Shown here piece after piece: positions 28,533 through 36,881 of a stretch of DNA of 64,000 nucleotides. Within the stretch, counting starts at the first letter, position 1. Every line of letters begins with the position of its first letter. The DNA is from Caulobacter sp. BP25 (GTDB lineage: Bacteria; Pseudomonadota; Alphaproteobacteria; Caulobacterales; Caulobacteraceae). The stretch covers positions 186,001-250,000 of the forward strand of contig NZ_PEGH01000020.1 in the NCBI RefSeq assembly GCF_002737755.1, read 5' to 3'. The notes below the pieces were generated by a model. That model was not told the origin of the DNA. It saw nothing but the letters and a program-made list of their open reading frames with translations, and ran no database searches. Both the position numbers and the translations under genes were made by a program.

Positions 28533-29294
28533 ATGACCGACGCAGCGCCCTCCCCCGCCCCCTCCTGGAGCATCGACCCGGCCGACGTAGCCCGGTTCTC
28601 GGCCATCGCCGCCGAGTGGTGGGATCCCAAGGGCAAGTTCGCGCCGCTGCACGTCTTCAACCCTTGCCGGCTGGCTTTCATCCGCGAACAGGCCCTGGCG
28701 CGGTTCGGCCGCGACGGCGACCTGCGCGCTCCGTTCGACGGCCTGACCCTGCTCGACATCGGCTGCGGCGGCGGGCTGCTGTCTGAGCCGATGGCGCGGC
28801 TGGGTTTCGCCGTCACCGCGATCGACGCCTCTGAGCGGAACATCAAGACCGCCGCCACCCACGCGGCCGAGCAGGAATTGGAAATCGGCTATCGCCCCGC
28901 CACCGCCGAACAGCTGCTGGCCGAGGGCGCGGAGCCGTTCGACGTCGTTTTGACCATGGAGGTCATCGAGCACGTCGCCGATCCGGGCGAGTTCCTGCGC
29001 ACCTGCGCCAAGCTCCTGAAGCCCGGAGGCATCATGTTCGTGGCGACGTTGAACCGCACGCTGAAGGCCCTGGCCCTGGCCAAGATCGGCGCCGAGTACG
29101 TGCTGCGCTGGGTCCCGCCCGGCACCCACGACTGGAAGCAGTTCCTGAAGCCCGAAGAACTGCGCGCCTTCCTGGCCGGCGAGCCGGTGGCGATGCAGGG
29201 ACCGTTCGGCGTCAGCTACAATCCGCTGACCGGCCGCTGGAGCCGCTCGGCCGACACCGACATCAACTACATGATGACCGTGACCAAAGATTGA
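28533..29294 (+). CDS. ubiG: Ubiquinone biosynthesis O-methyltransferase
   Basis: 253 aa. The N-terminus has [19 protein letters not shown], typical of UbiG. The SAM motif is [19 protein letters not shown], and [13 protein letters not shown] and [20 protein letters not shown] follow. The enzyme does both O-methylations in ubiquinone synthesis at the membrane surface. It starts one base after the PIN toxin stop, without a clear ribosome site of its own, so translation is probably coupled. A lysC/ubiG divergent pair is common in Alphaproteobacteria; here a toxin-antitoxin pair sits between. Confidence 0.95.
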   Translation: MTDAAPSPAPSWSIDPADVARFSAIAAEWWDPKGKFAPLHVFNPCRLAFIREQALARFGRDGDLRAPFDGLTLLDIGCGGGLLSEPMARLGFAVTAIDASERNIKTAATHAAEQELEIGYRPATAEQLLAEGAEPFDVVLTMEVIEHVADPGEFLRTCAKLLKPGGIMFVATLNRTLKALALAKIGAEYVLRWVPPGTHDWKQFLKPEELRAFLAGEPVAMQGPFGVSYNPLTGRWSRSADTDINYMMTVTKD

Positions 29295-29303
29295 GTCACA
29301 GTT

Positions 29304-29324
29304 CCTCACGCGTTTTGAGTGAGG
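29304..29324 (+). terminator. Small stem-loop after ubiG
   Basis: CCTCAC / GTGAGG with a 9-base loop, ten bases after the ubiG stop. The right arm also contains the GAGG ribosome site of the next gene, so it may tune translation instead. Confidence 0.3.
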
Positions 29325-29331
29325 TGTACCG

Positions 29332-29721
29332 ATGCTTACCCCTTGGCTTCTACTTGTAGCCGCCAGCCTTCCGGCGCCGCTCGCGGGCGACTTCGACCAC
29401 GACGGCAAGCCCGACGCGGCCGCCGTCGTGCGCGAGGGCGACACGGCCTATGTCCTGACCATCAAACGCGGCGCCGCCCCTGACGCCCCGGCCAGAATCC
29501 CTCTGCGAAAAGGCTACCCCAACATTTTTCTGACCACGGCGGAGGCTAGAAGCGTCGAGGCCACGGCTTGCGCCAAAGGCGCCGGACCACACGACGAGCC
29601 GTGCCCAGACAAGGTCGTCACGGTCGAAAAGGGTGATCTCTTGTTCGGGTCCCCCGAGGCTTCCCTCGCCGTCGCCAAGTGGGACGGTCGCGCCTTTCGC
29701 GTGACATGGATCTCCGACTGA
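29332..29721 (+). CDS. Small secreted protein with an FG-GAP/EF-hand-like motif
   Basis: 129 aa; GAGG lies just upstream of the ATG. A short hydrophobic leader (LTPWLLLVAASLPAPLAG) is followed at once by DFDHDGKPDAAAVV, the Asp-rich calcium-loop pattern of FG-GAP beta-propeller blades. The rest is beta-rich with two cysteines (residues about 82 and 91). One such motif cannot make a propeller, so this is a single-blade relative or an unrelated fold. Function unknown. Confidence 0.65.
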   Translation: MLTPWLLLVAASLPAPLAGDFDHDGKPDAAAVVREGDTAYVLTIKRGAAPDAPARIPLRKGYPNIFLTTAEARSVEATACAKGAGPHDEPCPDKVVTVEKGDLLFGSPEASLAVAKWDGRAFRVTWISD

Positions 29722-29830
29722 GCGGAACCTCCACAGCGCCGAGGGCTTTCGCTTCCACAGGGACAAGACCTCGGACCGGGCGCCCCATTCGGGGCTGACG
29801 CCGATCCGTTCCTTGGAACGGAGACCTTTC

Positions 29831-30850
29831 ATGACTTCCAAGACTTTCGCCATCCTGATGGCGACGGCCGTGGCCTGTGGCTCAGTCGGCCCGGCCCTGG
29901 CCCAATCCGCCGACGCGGCCTATCGCCAGCGCGTGGAGACCTATAACGACCAGCGCGCGTCCTATTACGACCAAGTGGCCGACTATCGCGACCGCCATGC
30001 GGCCTACGAGCGCGAGCGCGAAGCCTATATCCAGGCGCGCCGCGACTATGACCGCCGCTACGGCACGGGCGCCTATGACCGCCGCTACCCGACCTATGGC
30101 ACGCGCTATAGCGCCACGACCTATCGGGAGAGCACCGCCTACAATACCGAACGGGCTCGCTTCGAGCGGGAACGCCTGACCTATGAGCGGGCGCGCGACA
30201 CCTATGATCGTCGTCGCGGAACCGGCGCCTACGACCGCCGCTATCCGACCCAGGCCGCCCGCTTCCGCATCGACAGCCGCTACGCCAGCAGCAACGGCTA
30301 TGACGGCCAGCGGGCTCAGTGGGAACGCGACCGGGCCGACTATGATCGCGCCCGGGCCGACTATGACCGTCGCTACGGCGGCGGCGCCTATGATCGGCGC
30401 TATCCCGACAACGCCAACCGCTTCAGCACGCCGTACGCCGGCGGCGCCTACAGCCTCGACAGCAGCGCCAATATCGCCAGTCGCGAGGACTGCCGACAGG
30501 ACGCCAAGCGCAACGCCACGGTCGGCGGCGTGATCGGCGCCCTGGCCGGCGCGGCGCTCGGCTCAAACGTCGCGGCCCGCAACGCCAAGACCGAAGGCAC
30601 CGTGCTGGGAGGCCTGGTCGGTGCGGGCGTCGGCGCGGCAGTGGGCAACGCCTCGGCCAAGTGCGACACGCGCGGCAACTACTGGACCTATGAAGAGACG
30701 CAGCCCTATCGCTACACCGACGGCCGCTACGCCCAGGCCAACGAGCGCTGCCGTCTGGCCCCGGCCCCGACCGAGTACAACGGCCGCGTCGAGGCCCGTT
30801 ACATCCGCGTCTGCCCGGACTCCGAAGGCCGCTACCGCGTCGAGGGCTGA
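29831..30850 (+). CDS. Secreted YDRRY-repeat protein with glycine zipper
   Basis: 339 aa from the ATG with GGAGA upstream. A signal peptide (cleavage near ALA-QSA) precedes three imperfect repeats of about 50 residues (near 59-88, 109-140 and 164-192), each holding AYDRRYP after a run of charged, possibly helical sequence. Residues 229-275 form a glycine zipper (VGGVIGALAGAALGSNVAA, LGGLVGAGVGAAVGNA), likely a membrane hairpin. The C-terminal 65 residues have three cysteines. It shares the zipper and Tyr/Arg style with genes at 22878 and 30966. Probably an outer-envelope structural protein; function unknown. Confidence 0.75.
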   Translation: MTSKTFAILMATAVACGSVGPALAQSADAAYRQRVETYNDQRASYYDQVADYRDRHAAYEREREAYIQARRDYDRRYGTGAYDRRYPTYGTRYSATTYRESTAYNTERARFERERLTYERARDTYDRRRGTGAYDRRYPTQAARFRIDSRYASSNGYDGQRAQWERDRADYDRARADYDRRYGGGAYDRRYPDNANRFSTPYAGGAYSLDSSANIASREDCRQDAKRNATVGGVIGALAGAALGSNVAARNAKTEGTVLGGLVGAGVGAAVGNASAKCDTRGNYWTYEETQPYRYTDGRYAQANERCRLAPAPTEYNGRVEARYIRVCPDSEGRYRVEG

Positions 30851-30965
30851 TCCTCCCCCCGCCCAGGCTGGATCGTCGGCTCCCCGACTTTAGGGGGAAA
30901 CCCGCCGCCAGCTTGGGCGTTTAGGTCCCGAGGGATCATAACAAGACACTAGTGGAGAGCTCGCC

Positions 30966-31283
30966 ATGCGCGCCCGCCTGAACGCACTCGTCCTGGCCAC
31001 CGTCGTCGGCTTCGCCGCCAGCAGCGTGGTCGTCACCGCCGCCGAAGCCCAGTCGCGCGAACGCTATCGCGTGCTGGTCTGCGAAAAGTCCAAGTCCAAG
31101 GCCAAGAACGGCGCGATCATCGGCGGCGTGTCGGGCGCCCTGCTGGGCAACGCCGTCGCCGGCAACGGGGCCCGCACCGAAGGCACGCTTCTGGGCGGCG
31201 CGGTCGGCGCCGTCGCCGGCCACGAGATCGCCAAGAGCAAGAGCAAGAAGAAGTGCCACTACGAGTACCGCTATCGCCGGTAA
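30966..31283 (+). CDS. Small secreted glycine-zipper protein
   Basis: 105 aa; GGAG upstream. A signal peptide (to about residue 29, AEAQS) is followed by VLVCEKSKSKAKNGAIIGG and a glycine zipper (GVSGALLGNAVAGNG, LLGGAVGAVAGHEIAKS), then a lysine-rich tail KSKSKKKCHYEYRYRR. It resembles 17-kDa-antigen/Rick-17-kDa-type zippers of bacterial outer membranes. Two cysteines may form a disulfide. It follows the 339-aa zipper protein by 115 bases and is closed by a strong hairpin. Confidence 0.75.
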   Translation: MRARLNALVLATVVGFAASSVVVTAAEAQSRERYRVLVCEKSKSKAKNGAIIGGVSGALLGNAVAGNGARTEGTLLGGAVGAVAGHEIAKSKSKKKCHYEYRYRR

Positions 31284-31301
31284 CCGACTGGCGTAGGTCG
31301 A

Positions 31302-31343
31302 GTGGACAAGGGCGCCAGGCCAGCGGGTTTGGCGCCCTTCCAC
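31302..31343 (+). terminator. Strong stem-loop after the small glycine-zipper gene
   Basis: 10-bp perfect arms AAGGGCGCCA / TGGCGCCCTT, extended outward by GTGG / CCAC. No full U-run, but the best terminator candidate between this gene and the lipocalin gene. Confidence 0.55.
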
Positions 31344-31409
31344 ATTTCGGAATGTCCCTCGGGCGTCCAGACACACGTCTGGTCCGTAACGGTGGGCAAG
31401 GAGATCGCC

Positions 31410-31931
31410 ATGCCCCACGCGCCGTTCGCCCTTGTCGCCTTCACGCTGGCCCTCGCGGCCGGAAGTCCGGCGGAGGCTCAGTCACGCCCGCTGGACGCGG
31501 CCAGCCACTATTCCGGCGTCTGGCTGGAGGTAGGCCGCACGCCGATGTGGATCACCGACGGCTGCGTCGCGGGCACGACGACCTACACGCGCGTCGACGC
31601 GCGACGGGTCGACGTCGAGGACGATTGCCGAAAGGGCGGCGTCGACGGCAAGCGTAAGGCCATCCGCGGTAAGGGCGTGATCGAGGACCCCGGCGAGAAC
31701 CGTCGCCTGAAGGTGTCGTATGCGCCCTTCATCACCTGGCGCTACGAGGTGCTGGAGACCGATCCGGCCGGGGCCTGGTTCATCTCGGCCTCGCCGGAAA
31801 AGAAGAAGGTGTTCCTCTATACGCGCCAGCCCGCCTCGCCGGCGCTGCTGGAGGACCTCACCGCCCGCGCTCGCCGCGCGGGCTATGCGGGCGAGATCGA
31901 GTTCCCGGCGGCGCGGCCTGTCGCGCCCTAG
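31410..31931 (+). CDS. Bacterial lipocalin, Blc-like
   Basis: 173 aa from the ATG with AAGGAG upstream; the frame extends further upstream but is not coding-like. A signal peptide ends near AEAQS. The lipocalin signature GxW lies in HYSGVWLEVGRTPMW. KLSY-equivalent KVSYAPFITWRYEVLETD and a C-terminal helix LLEDLTARARRAGY follow. Blc proteins bind lysophospholipids or other hydrophobic ligands in the periplasm during envelope stress. The leader has no lipobox Cys, so it is probably soluble. Confidence 0.85.
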   Translation: MPHAPFALVAFTLALAAGSPAEAQSRPLDAASHYSGVWLEVGRTPMWITDGCVAGTTTYTRVDARRVDVEDDCRKGGVDGKRKAIRGKGVIEDPGENRRLKVSYAPFITWRYEVLETDPAGAWFISASPEKKKVFLYTRQPASPALLEDLTARARRAGYAGEIEFPAARPVAP

Positions 31932-31992
31932 CGGCGACGCAGACGGATCCAGCCGACGCAAAAGAGGGCTTTACCGATCGCTCCAGACAGGG

Positions 31993-32010
31993 CAATTGCC
32001 TAGGTAATTG
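31993..32010. promoter_or_regulatory. 18-bp near-perfect palindrome upstream of GH31
   Basis: CAATTGCCTAGGTAATTG has one mismatched pair (position 6 with 13). It lies 54-71 bases before the GH31 start, a good place for a LacI- or GntR-type operator over the promoter. The regulator is unknown. Confidence 0.45.
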
Positions 32011-32063
32011 TCGGAGTAATCATGGACGCACGTCCGCCATCCGACATCCAGGGAGGTGACGGC

Positions 32064-34379
32064 ATGCGACGGTCCAAGCAGGGCGCATTCGGGGTCATGG
32101 CGCTGATCGCGGCGGCTCTGGCCGTGGGCGAGGTCCATCCCGCGCAGGCGCGGCAACCTGCGGCCGCCGCCGTCCAGAAGACCGCGACCGGCGTCGAGAT
32201 CCGCCTGACGGACGGCGTCCTGCGTCTGGACCCGTTGTCGGACAATATCGTGCGGGTCCGCTTCTCGAAGACCGCCAACTGGACCGGAAACTACAATCCG
32301 GCCGTGATCGCCCAGCCCGGCCCCGTCAACTGGACGCTGGAGAACAGCGCCGACAAAATCGTCCTGAGAACCCCCGCTCTCCAGGTCAGCGTCGACCGGG
32401 CGTCCGGCGAGCTGCTGGTGCTCGACGCCAAGGGCCAGCGGGTGACACGCGCCCGGCCCGCCGACACCGACCCCAGCGCTGGCGGCCCCGTCCAGCGTTT
32501 CGAGCTGGACTCGCAGGAGGCCGTCTATGGCCTGGGCCAGCACCAGGGCGGCCAGCTGGACTATCGCGGATCCAGCGTCCTGCTGCAGCAGATCAACACC
32601 GACGTCGCCGTGCCGATGCTGGTGTCCTCGCGCGGCTATGGCGTCCTGTGGAACAACCCGGCGACCACCCGAGTGGACGTGGCCACGCCGCAATACGCCC
32701 ACAGCCTGCGCTTCGCCTCGGGCGCCGGCGGCGGTGTGGACTATCACCTGATCGTGGGCCCCGAGATCGACCAGGTGATCGCAGGCTATCGTGGCCTGAC
32801 CGGCCAGGCGCCGCTGATGGCGCGCTGGACCTGGGGCCTGTGGCAATCCAAGGAGCGCTACGCGACGCAGGACGAGACCCTGTCGATCGTCCAGCGCTAC
32901 CGCCAGATGGGCGTCCCATTCGACGCGGTCGTGCAGGACTGGCAGTACTGGGCGCCCGGCGGCTGGGGCAGCCACCAGTTCGACGCCAAGCGCTTCCCCG
33001 ATCCCGCCGGCCTGGTGAAGGCCGTTCATGACCTGAACGCTCACATCATCATCTCGGTCTGGCCGCGCTTCGACCTGACCACCGCCAACCATGACGAACT
33101 GCGCAAGGCCGGCGCCCTGTTCGAGCCGGTCTACCCCAACGTCTATCCGGCCGGTGAAGGCCGCTGGTACGACGCCTGGTCGCCCAAGGGCCGCGAGATC
33201 TACTGGAACCAGATCATGCGGAACCTGGGCCGTTACGACTTCGACGGCTGGTGGCTGGACGGCTCTGAAGCCGAGCTGGGCGGCAAGCCTGGTCAGATGG
33301 CGGCCCTGCCCACCGCCGCCGGTCCGGGCGCGGAGACCTTCAACAGCTATCCCCTGATGCACACGGGCGCGGTCCATGACGGCATGCGCCGCGACATGCC
33401 GGGCAAGCGAGTCTTCATCCTGACCCGCTCGGCCTATGCCGGCCAGCAGCGCAACGCCGCCATCACCTGGTCGGGCGACGTCAACGGCGACTGGCACACC
33501 TTCGCCAAGCAGATCCCGGCGGCCCTGAACTTCTCGGTCAGCGGCATTCCCTACTGGTCGGCCGACATCGGCGGCTTCTTCGGCGGCGATCCCCAGGACC
33601 CCGGCTATGCCGAGCTCTTCACCCGCTGGTATCAGTTCGGGGTCTTCAACCCGATGTTCCGCGTCCACGGCACGGGCAAGGGCAAGGCACTGTGGGACTT
33701 CAAGCCCGACACCCAGGCGCGCCTGATCGCCTACGACAAGCTGCGCTACCGCCTCTTGCCCTACATCTATTCCACCGCCTGGGAGGTGACCCAGCGGTCG
33801 GGCACGATGATGCGCCCCCTGGTCATGGACTTCCGGAGCGATCCGAACGCGTTGCGGCTGACCGACCAGTACATGTTCGGCCGCGCCCTGATGGTCAGCC
33901 CCGTGATCCAGCAAGGCGCCGACGTCCGCACGGTCTATCTGCCCAAGGGCGACTGGTACGACTTCTGGACGGGGGCCAAGGTCGCCGGCGGCAAGACCCT
34001 GGCGGTCAAGGCCGACATCGACACGATCCCGGTCCACGTCCCGGCGGGAACCATCCTGCCGCTGGGACCGGTGCTGAGCTATGCAGACCAACCCAGCCAG
34101 GAGCCGCTGGAAATCCGGATCTATCCGGGCCGCGACGGCCGCTTCGAGCTCTATGACGACGCCGGCGACGGCTACGCTTACGAGAAGGGCGAGCGGGCCA
34201 CGACCCTGCTCACCTGGACCGACGCGGCCAAGATCCTGCGCGTCGGCGCGCGCGAGGGGCGCTATCCGGGCATGAAGCCGGTCCAGCCCCTGAAGGTGGT
34301 CTGCGTCCCGACCGGCAAGAGCCACGACGTTCGCTACGCCGGCGAAGCGATCAGCGTCGCCATGGCTGACTGTCGGTGA
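32064..34379 (+). CDS. Secreted GH31 alpha-glucosidase/alpha-xylosidase
   Basis: 771 aa; GGGAGG lies upstream of the ATG at 32064. A signal peptide ends near AQA. A galactose-mutarotase-like N-domain and a GH31 barrel follow: MARWTWGLWQSKERY, VVQDWQYWAPGGWGS, the nucleophile Asp in DGWWLDGSEAE, the acid/base Asp in TWSGDVNGDW, and a C-terminal all-beta region with GDWYDFWTG. The WLDGSE form is typical of alpha-xylosidases and YicI-like enzymes. It would release alpha-xylose or alpha-glucose from oligosaccharides in the periplasm. The palindromic operator candidate lies upstream. Stands alone. Confidence 0.92.
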   Translation: MRRSKQGAFGVMALIAAALAVGEVHPAQARQPAAAAVQKTATGVEIRLTDGVLRLDPLSDNIVRVRFSKTANWTGNYNPAVIAQPGPVNWTLENSADKIVLRTPALQVSVDRASGELLVLDAKGQRVTRARPADTDPSAGGPVQRFELDSQEAVYGLGQHQGGQLDYRGSSVLLQQINTDVAVPMLVSSRGYGVLWNNPATTRVDVATPQYAHSLRFASGAGGGVDYHLIVGPEIDQVIAGYRGLTGQAPLMARWTWGLWQSKERYATQDETLSIVQRYRQMGVPFDAVVQDWQYWAPGGWGSHQFDAKRFPDPAGLVKAVHDLNAHIIISVWPRFDLTTANHDELRKAGALFEPVYPNVYPAGEGRWYDAWSPKGREIYWNQIMRNLGRYDFDGWWLDGSEAELGGKPGQMAALPTAAGPGAETFNSYPLMHTGAVHDGMRRDMPGKRVFILTRSAYAGQQRNAAITWSGDVNGDWHTFAKQIPAALNFSVSGIPYWSADIGGFFGGDPQDPGYAELFTRWYQFGVFNPMFRVHGTGKGKALWDFKPDTQARLIAYDKLRYRLLPYIYSTAWEVTQRSGTMMRPLVMDFRSDPNALRLTDQYMFGRALMVSPVIQQGADVRTVYLPKGDWYDFWTGAKVAGGKTLAVKADIDTIPVHVPAGTILPLGPVLSYADQPSQEPLEIRIYPGRDGRFELYDDAGDGYAYEKGERATTLLTWTDAAKILRVGAREGRYPGMKPVQPLKVVCVPTGKSHDVRYAGEAISVAMADCR

Positions 34380-34387
34380 AAATCCCT

Positions 34388-34423
34388 CGTCATCCCGGGT
34401 GGCGCAGCCGACCCGGGATGACG
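34388..34423. repeat. Short perfect palindrome, GTCATCCCGG family, between convergent genes
   Basis: 13-bp perfect arms CGTCATCCCGGGT / ACCCGGGATGACG with a 10-base loop, between the convergent stops of GH31 and the LuxR-DUF4019 gene. It probably also terminates both. Confidence 0.85.
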
Positions 34424-34457
34424 AAAGAAGAGGATTTCAACGGATTGAGCCCAGCCG

Positions 34458-35234
34458 CTAACGGATGAAGTAGCCGTCGACCTTCCAGTCCGCGCCTTCC
34501 TTCGCCAGCACTATCGTCTCGATGGCGTCGGGCTTGCCGGCAAAGCCCGTGGCGAACTGGATGATCTTGTACTCGCCGTCCGGCGCGCCGGGCAGCGTCG
34601 TAGCGCTGGACACGCTCTTGACCGAGCGCGAGGACACCGCGCCCAGCCGTTGACGTAGCGGCTGCACGGTGGCGGTCCAGCCCGCCTCGTTGATCTTGAA
34701 TCGGAAGAGGCTTCCCGACACCTTCCAGCTGTCGCCCCAGCGCTGCTGGTCCAGTAGCTTGGCCCAGGCCTCGGCGGCGTCTGCGCCGGCCTTGTCCGAG
34801 GCGGCGTCGGGCGCCGCATAGGCCACCGGCGTCTTGGCCGGGCTCGTCTTGCCGTCCCCGTGCGGGGCCATCGTCATCACCACTGCGGCGACTATCGTAA
34901 GCATCATCACCATGCCTCCAGAGAGCCAGACGAGGGGCGAACCCAAGCGTCGGCGTTGCTCGAACGGCGGGTGTTCTGGGCCTGGGGCGGCGGCCCCGGC
35001 GACCCCAAATTGCTTGTCCCCCAAGAAATTTGGGCCTTCGGCGCGGGCCAGCGCCCGGGCCGCTTCGCGGCTGCTGCCGACGCCAAGCTTGCGGCGCGCC
35101 TCGCGCAGGCGCTCGTTGACGGTGTGGACCGACAGCCCCAGCGCCGTGGCCGCCGACTTGGCGTCGTGGCCAGCCAGGAGCAGCCGCAGCGTCTCCTTCT
35201 CGCGCTCGGTGAGCGCCTGGGACGGATCATTCAT
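34458..35234 (-). CDS. LuxR-type HTH regulator fused to membrane segment and DUF4019
   Basis: 258 aa. Residues 1-65 are a LuxR/FixJ helix-turn-helix (LTEREKETLRLLLAGHDAKS, GLSVHTVNERLREARRKLG). A single membrane segment follows (about 106-125, VWLSGGMVMMLTIVAAVVM). The periplasmic or cytoplasmic C-terminal half (about 145-258) looks like DUF4019 (WAKLLDQQRWGDSWKV, ending EGADWKVDGYFIR). Such fusions resemble one-component membrane regulators. The signal and target genes are unknown. Confidence 0.85.
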   Translation of the reverse strand: MNDPSQALTEREKETLRLLLAGHDAKSAATALGLSVHTVNERLREARRKLGVGSSREAARALARAEGPNFLGDKQFGVAGAAAPGPEHPPFEQRRRLGSPLVWLSGGMVMMLTIVAAVVMTMAPHGDGKTSPAKTPVAYAAPDAASDKAGADAAEAWAKLLDQQRWGDSWKVSGSLFRFKINEAGWTATVQPLRQRLGAVSSRSVKSVSSATTLPGAPDGEYKIIQFATGFAGKPDAIETIVLAKEGADWKVDGYFIR

Positions 35235-35309
35235 CGCGGAACGCCTTTCAACGACCGGTGGTAGTCTAGCGGGGCGACCCAGAGTCGGCCAAGGCGTCGC
35301 GGGCGCGCC

Positions 35310-35744
35310 TCAGTTGACCTCGTTCTTCTTCGGCGGCCCCGGTGGCAGCGGCGCCACCTTTACGCCGTCCTCGACCAGCGCCTTGACCTCGGTGGGCGAG
35401 GCCTCGCCGTAGATGCCGCGCTCCTCGGACTTGCCCTCGTGGATGGCGCGGGCCTCCTTGGCGAAGGCGTCGCCGACATAGTCGAAATTGTCCTCCACGT
35501 GCCGGCGGACCTCGCCCATGGCCGCCATCATCATCTCGCGCATCTTCGGGTCGGGCGCCGGCGCGGTGCTCTGGGCCTTCGTGCCGGCGACGGCGGGGGC
35601 CATGATCTGCTTAGAGACGCCGTGCGAGCCGCAGACCGGACATTCGACCAGCCCTCGCGCCGACTGGTCGTCATAGTCCGTCGACGAGCCGAACCAGCCC
35701 TCGAACTCATGAGCCTGATCGCACTGCAACGCGTACTTGATCAT
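35310..35744 (-). CDS. DUF1178 family protein
   Basis: 144 aa from the ATG at 35744. The start MIKYALQCDQAHEFEGWF, then ECPVCGSHGVSKQIMAP, gives a Cys8, His11, Cys36, Cys39 zinc-ribbon pattern typical of DUF1178. It ends the minus-strand run comF, grxC, nitrilase-like amidase, DUF1178, an order often seen in Alphaproteobacteria. The rest is helical and charged. Function unknown; the neighbours hint at redox or amide metabolism. Confidence 0.88.
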   Translation of the reverse strand: MIKYALQCDQAHEFEGWFGSSTDYDDQSARGLVECPVCGSHGVSKQIMAPAVAGTKAQSTAPAPDPKMREMMMAAMGEVRRHVEDNFDYVGDAFAKEARAIHEGKSEERGIYGEASPTEVKALVEDGVKVAPLPPGPPKKNEVN

Positions 35745-35763
35745 GGAACCTAGATGGCGGGTT

Positions 35764-36597
35764 TTACGGACCGACGAAAGGCCGGGCGTTCTTGAGCACG
35801 GGGATCGCGGCGCGCGCCGTGTCGGCGGCGGCCAGATCAAGGTCCGCCATCAGCACGCCGGGCTCGTCGTGGTCAAGCTTTCCCAGCACCTGGCCCCACG
35901 GCCCGATGGCGATCGAGCGGCCCCAGGTGCCGCGACCGTCCTCGTGGAAACCGCCTTGGGCGGCGGCGATCACGAACGAGCCGGTCTCGATGGCGCGGGC
36001 CCGCAGCAAGACGTCCCAGTGCGCCTCGCCGGTCGGACGGGTGAAGGCGGCCGGCGCGGTGATCACCGTGGCGCCGGCAAGCGCCAGGGCCCGGTGCAGC
36101 GCCGGAAAGCGCATGTCGTAGCAGATGGTCAGGCCGATCTTTGCCAGCGAGGTGTCGATCACCACCGCCCGCTCGCCCGGTGTATAGGTCGCCGACTCCC
36201 GCGCGGTCTCACCGGTCGGGAGGTCGACGTCGAACATGTGCAGCTTGTCGTAGGTCGCCACGATCGCGCCCGTCGGGTCGATCACCGCCTGACGGTTGGC
36301 CGCCTTTCCATCCTCGCGCCGGACCAGGGCCGAGCCGACGTCGATCCAGGTTCCGGTCTCGGCGGCGATCTCGCGCAGGCCGTTGACCACCGGATCGTCC
36401 TCGAGCGCGGTCAGGGTGGGCAGCAGCTTGGCGCGGTCCTTCTGCAGAACGTTCGTGCATTCCGGCGTCAGGACAAACTGCGCGCCCTCACTGATCGCCT
36501 GGCGCACCAGCGGCGCGACATGCTCCAGCGCGGCCGCGTGCGTGGCCGGCGTGCGCGTCTGGATCAGGCCGACACGAAGAGGCGCGGACGGGCTCAT
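35764..36597 (-). CDS. Nitrilase-superfamily amidohydrolase, Nit1/Nit2-like
   Basis: 277 aa. The catalytic Glu-Lys-Cys triad is visible: LTPECTN, YDKLHMFD and ICYDMRFPAL. The DKxHxFD and CYDxRFP forms are typical of the Nit1/Nit2 branch, which includes omega-amidases and deaminated-glutathione amidase. Deaminated glutathione is an attractive substrate beside glutaredoxin, but this is inferred. Its ATG overlaps the grxC stop by four bases (ATGA), so the two are coupled. DUF1178 follows after 19 bases. Confidence 0.9.
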   Translation of the reverse strand: MSPSAPLRVGLIQTRTPATHAAALEHVAPLVRQAISEGAQFVLTPECTNVLQKDRAKLLPTLTALEDDPVVNGLREIAAETGTWIDVGSALVRREDGKAANRQAVIDPTGAIVATYDKLHMFDVDLPTGETARESATYTPGERAVVIDTSLAKIGLTICYDMRFPALHRALALAGATVITAPAAFTRPTGEAHWDVLLRARAIETGSFVIAAAQGGFHEDGRGTWGRSIAIGPWGQVLGKLDHDEPGVLMADLDLAAADTARAAIPVLKNARPFVGP

Positions 36598-36851
36598 GCG
36601 TTGAGGAGCGCGTCCAGCTTGCCCTGCGCTTCCAGGGCCATCATGTCGTCGCAGCCGCCGATGTGCTGCTCGCCGACGACGAAGATCTGCGGGAAGGTGT
36701 TGCGGCCCGAGCGCTGCATCATTTCCTGACGCAGGGCCGGGTCCATGCCCGCCTCGATCTCGGTGAAGGCCGCGCCCTTCTCGCTCAGCAGCGCCAGGGC
36801 GCGCGAGCAGTAGGGGCAAAACGGGCGGGTGTAGATGGTGACGTGGGCCAT
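36594..36851 (-). CDS. grxC: Glutaredoxin 3
   Basis: 85 aa. The active-site CPYC lies in IYTRPFCPYCSRALALL, the cis-Pro motif in RNTFPQIFVVGEQHIGG, and the GSH-binding GGCDDMMAL near the end. It reduces protein and glutathione mixed disulfides using glutathione. The stop overlaps the start of the nitrilase-like gene. comF lies just upstream with a 30-base gap, making a likely four-gene transcript. Confidence 0.95.
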   Translation of the reverse strand: MAHVTIYTRPFCPYCSRALALLSEKGAAFTEIEAGMDPALRQEMMQRSGRNTFPQIFVVGEQHIGGCDDMMALEAQGKLDALLNA

Positions 36852-36881
36852 GCTGTGTGACTCGTAGGGGCTTCGACGTCC

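Noticed and set aside
31971..34325. 784-codon minus-strand frame
   Set aside because: Exactly antisense to GH31 with Gly/Ala/Val/Asp-biased shadow composition and no family motif.
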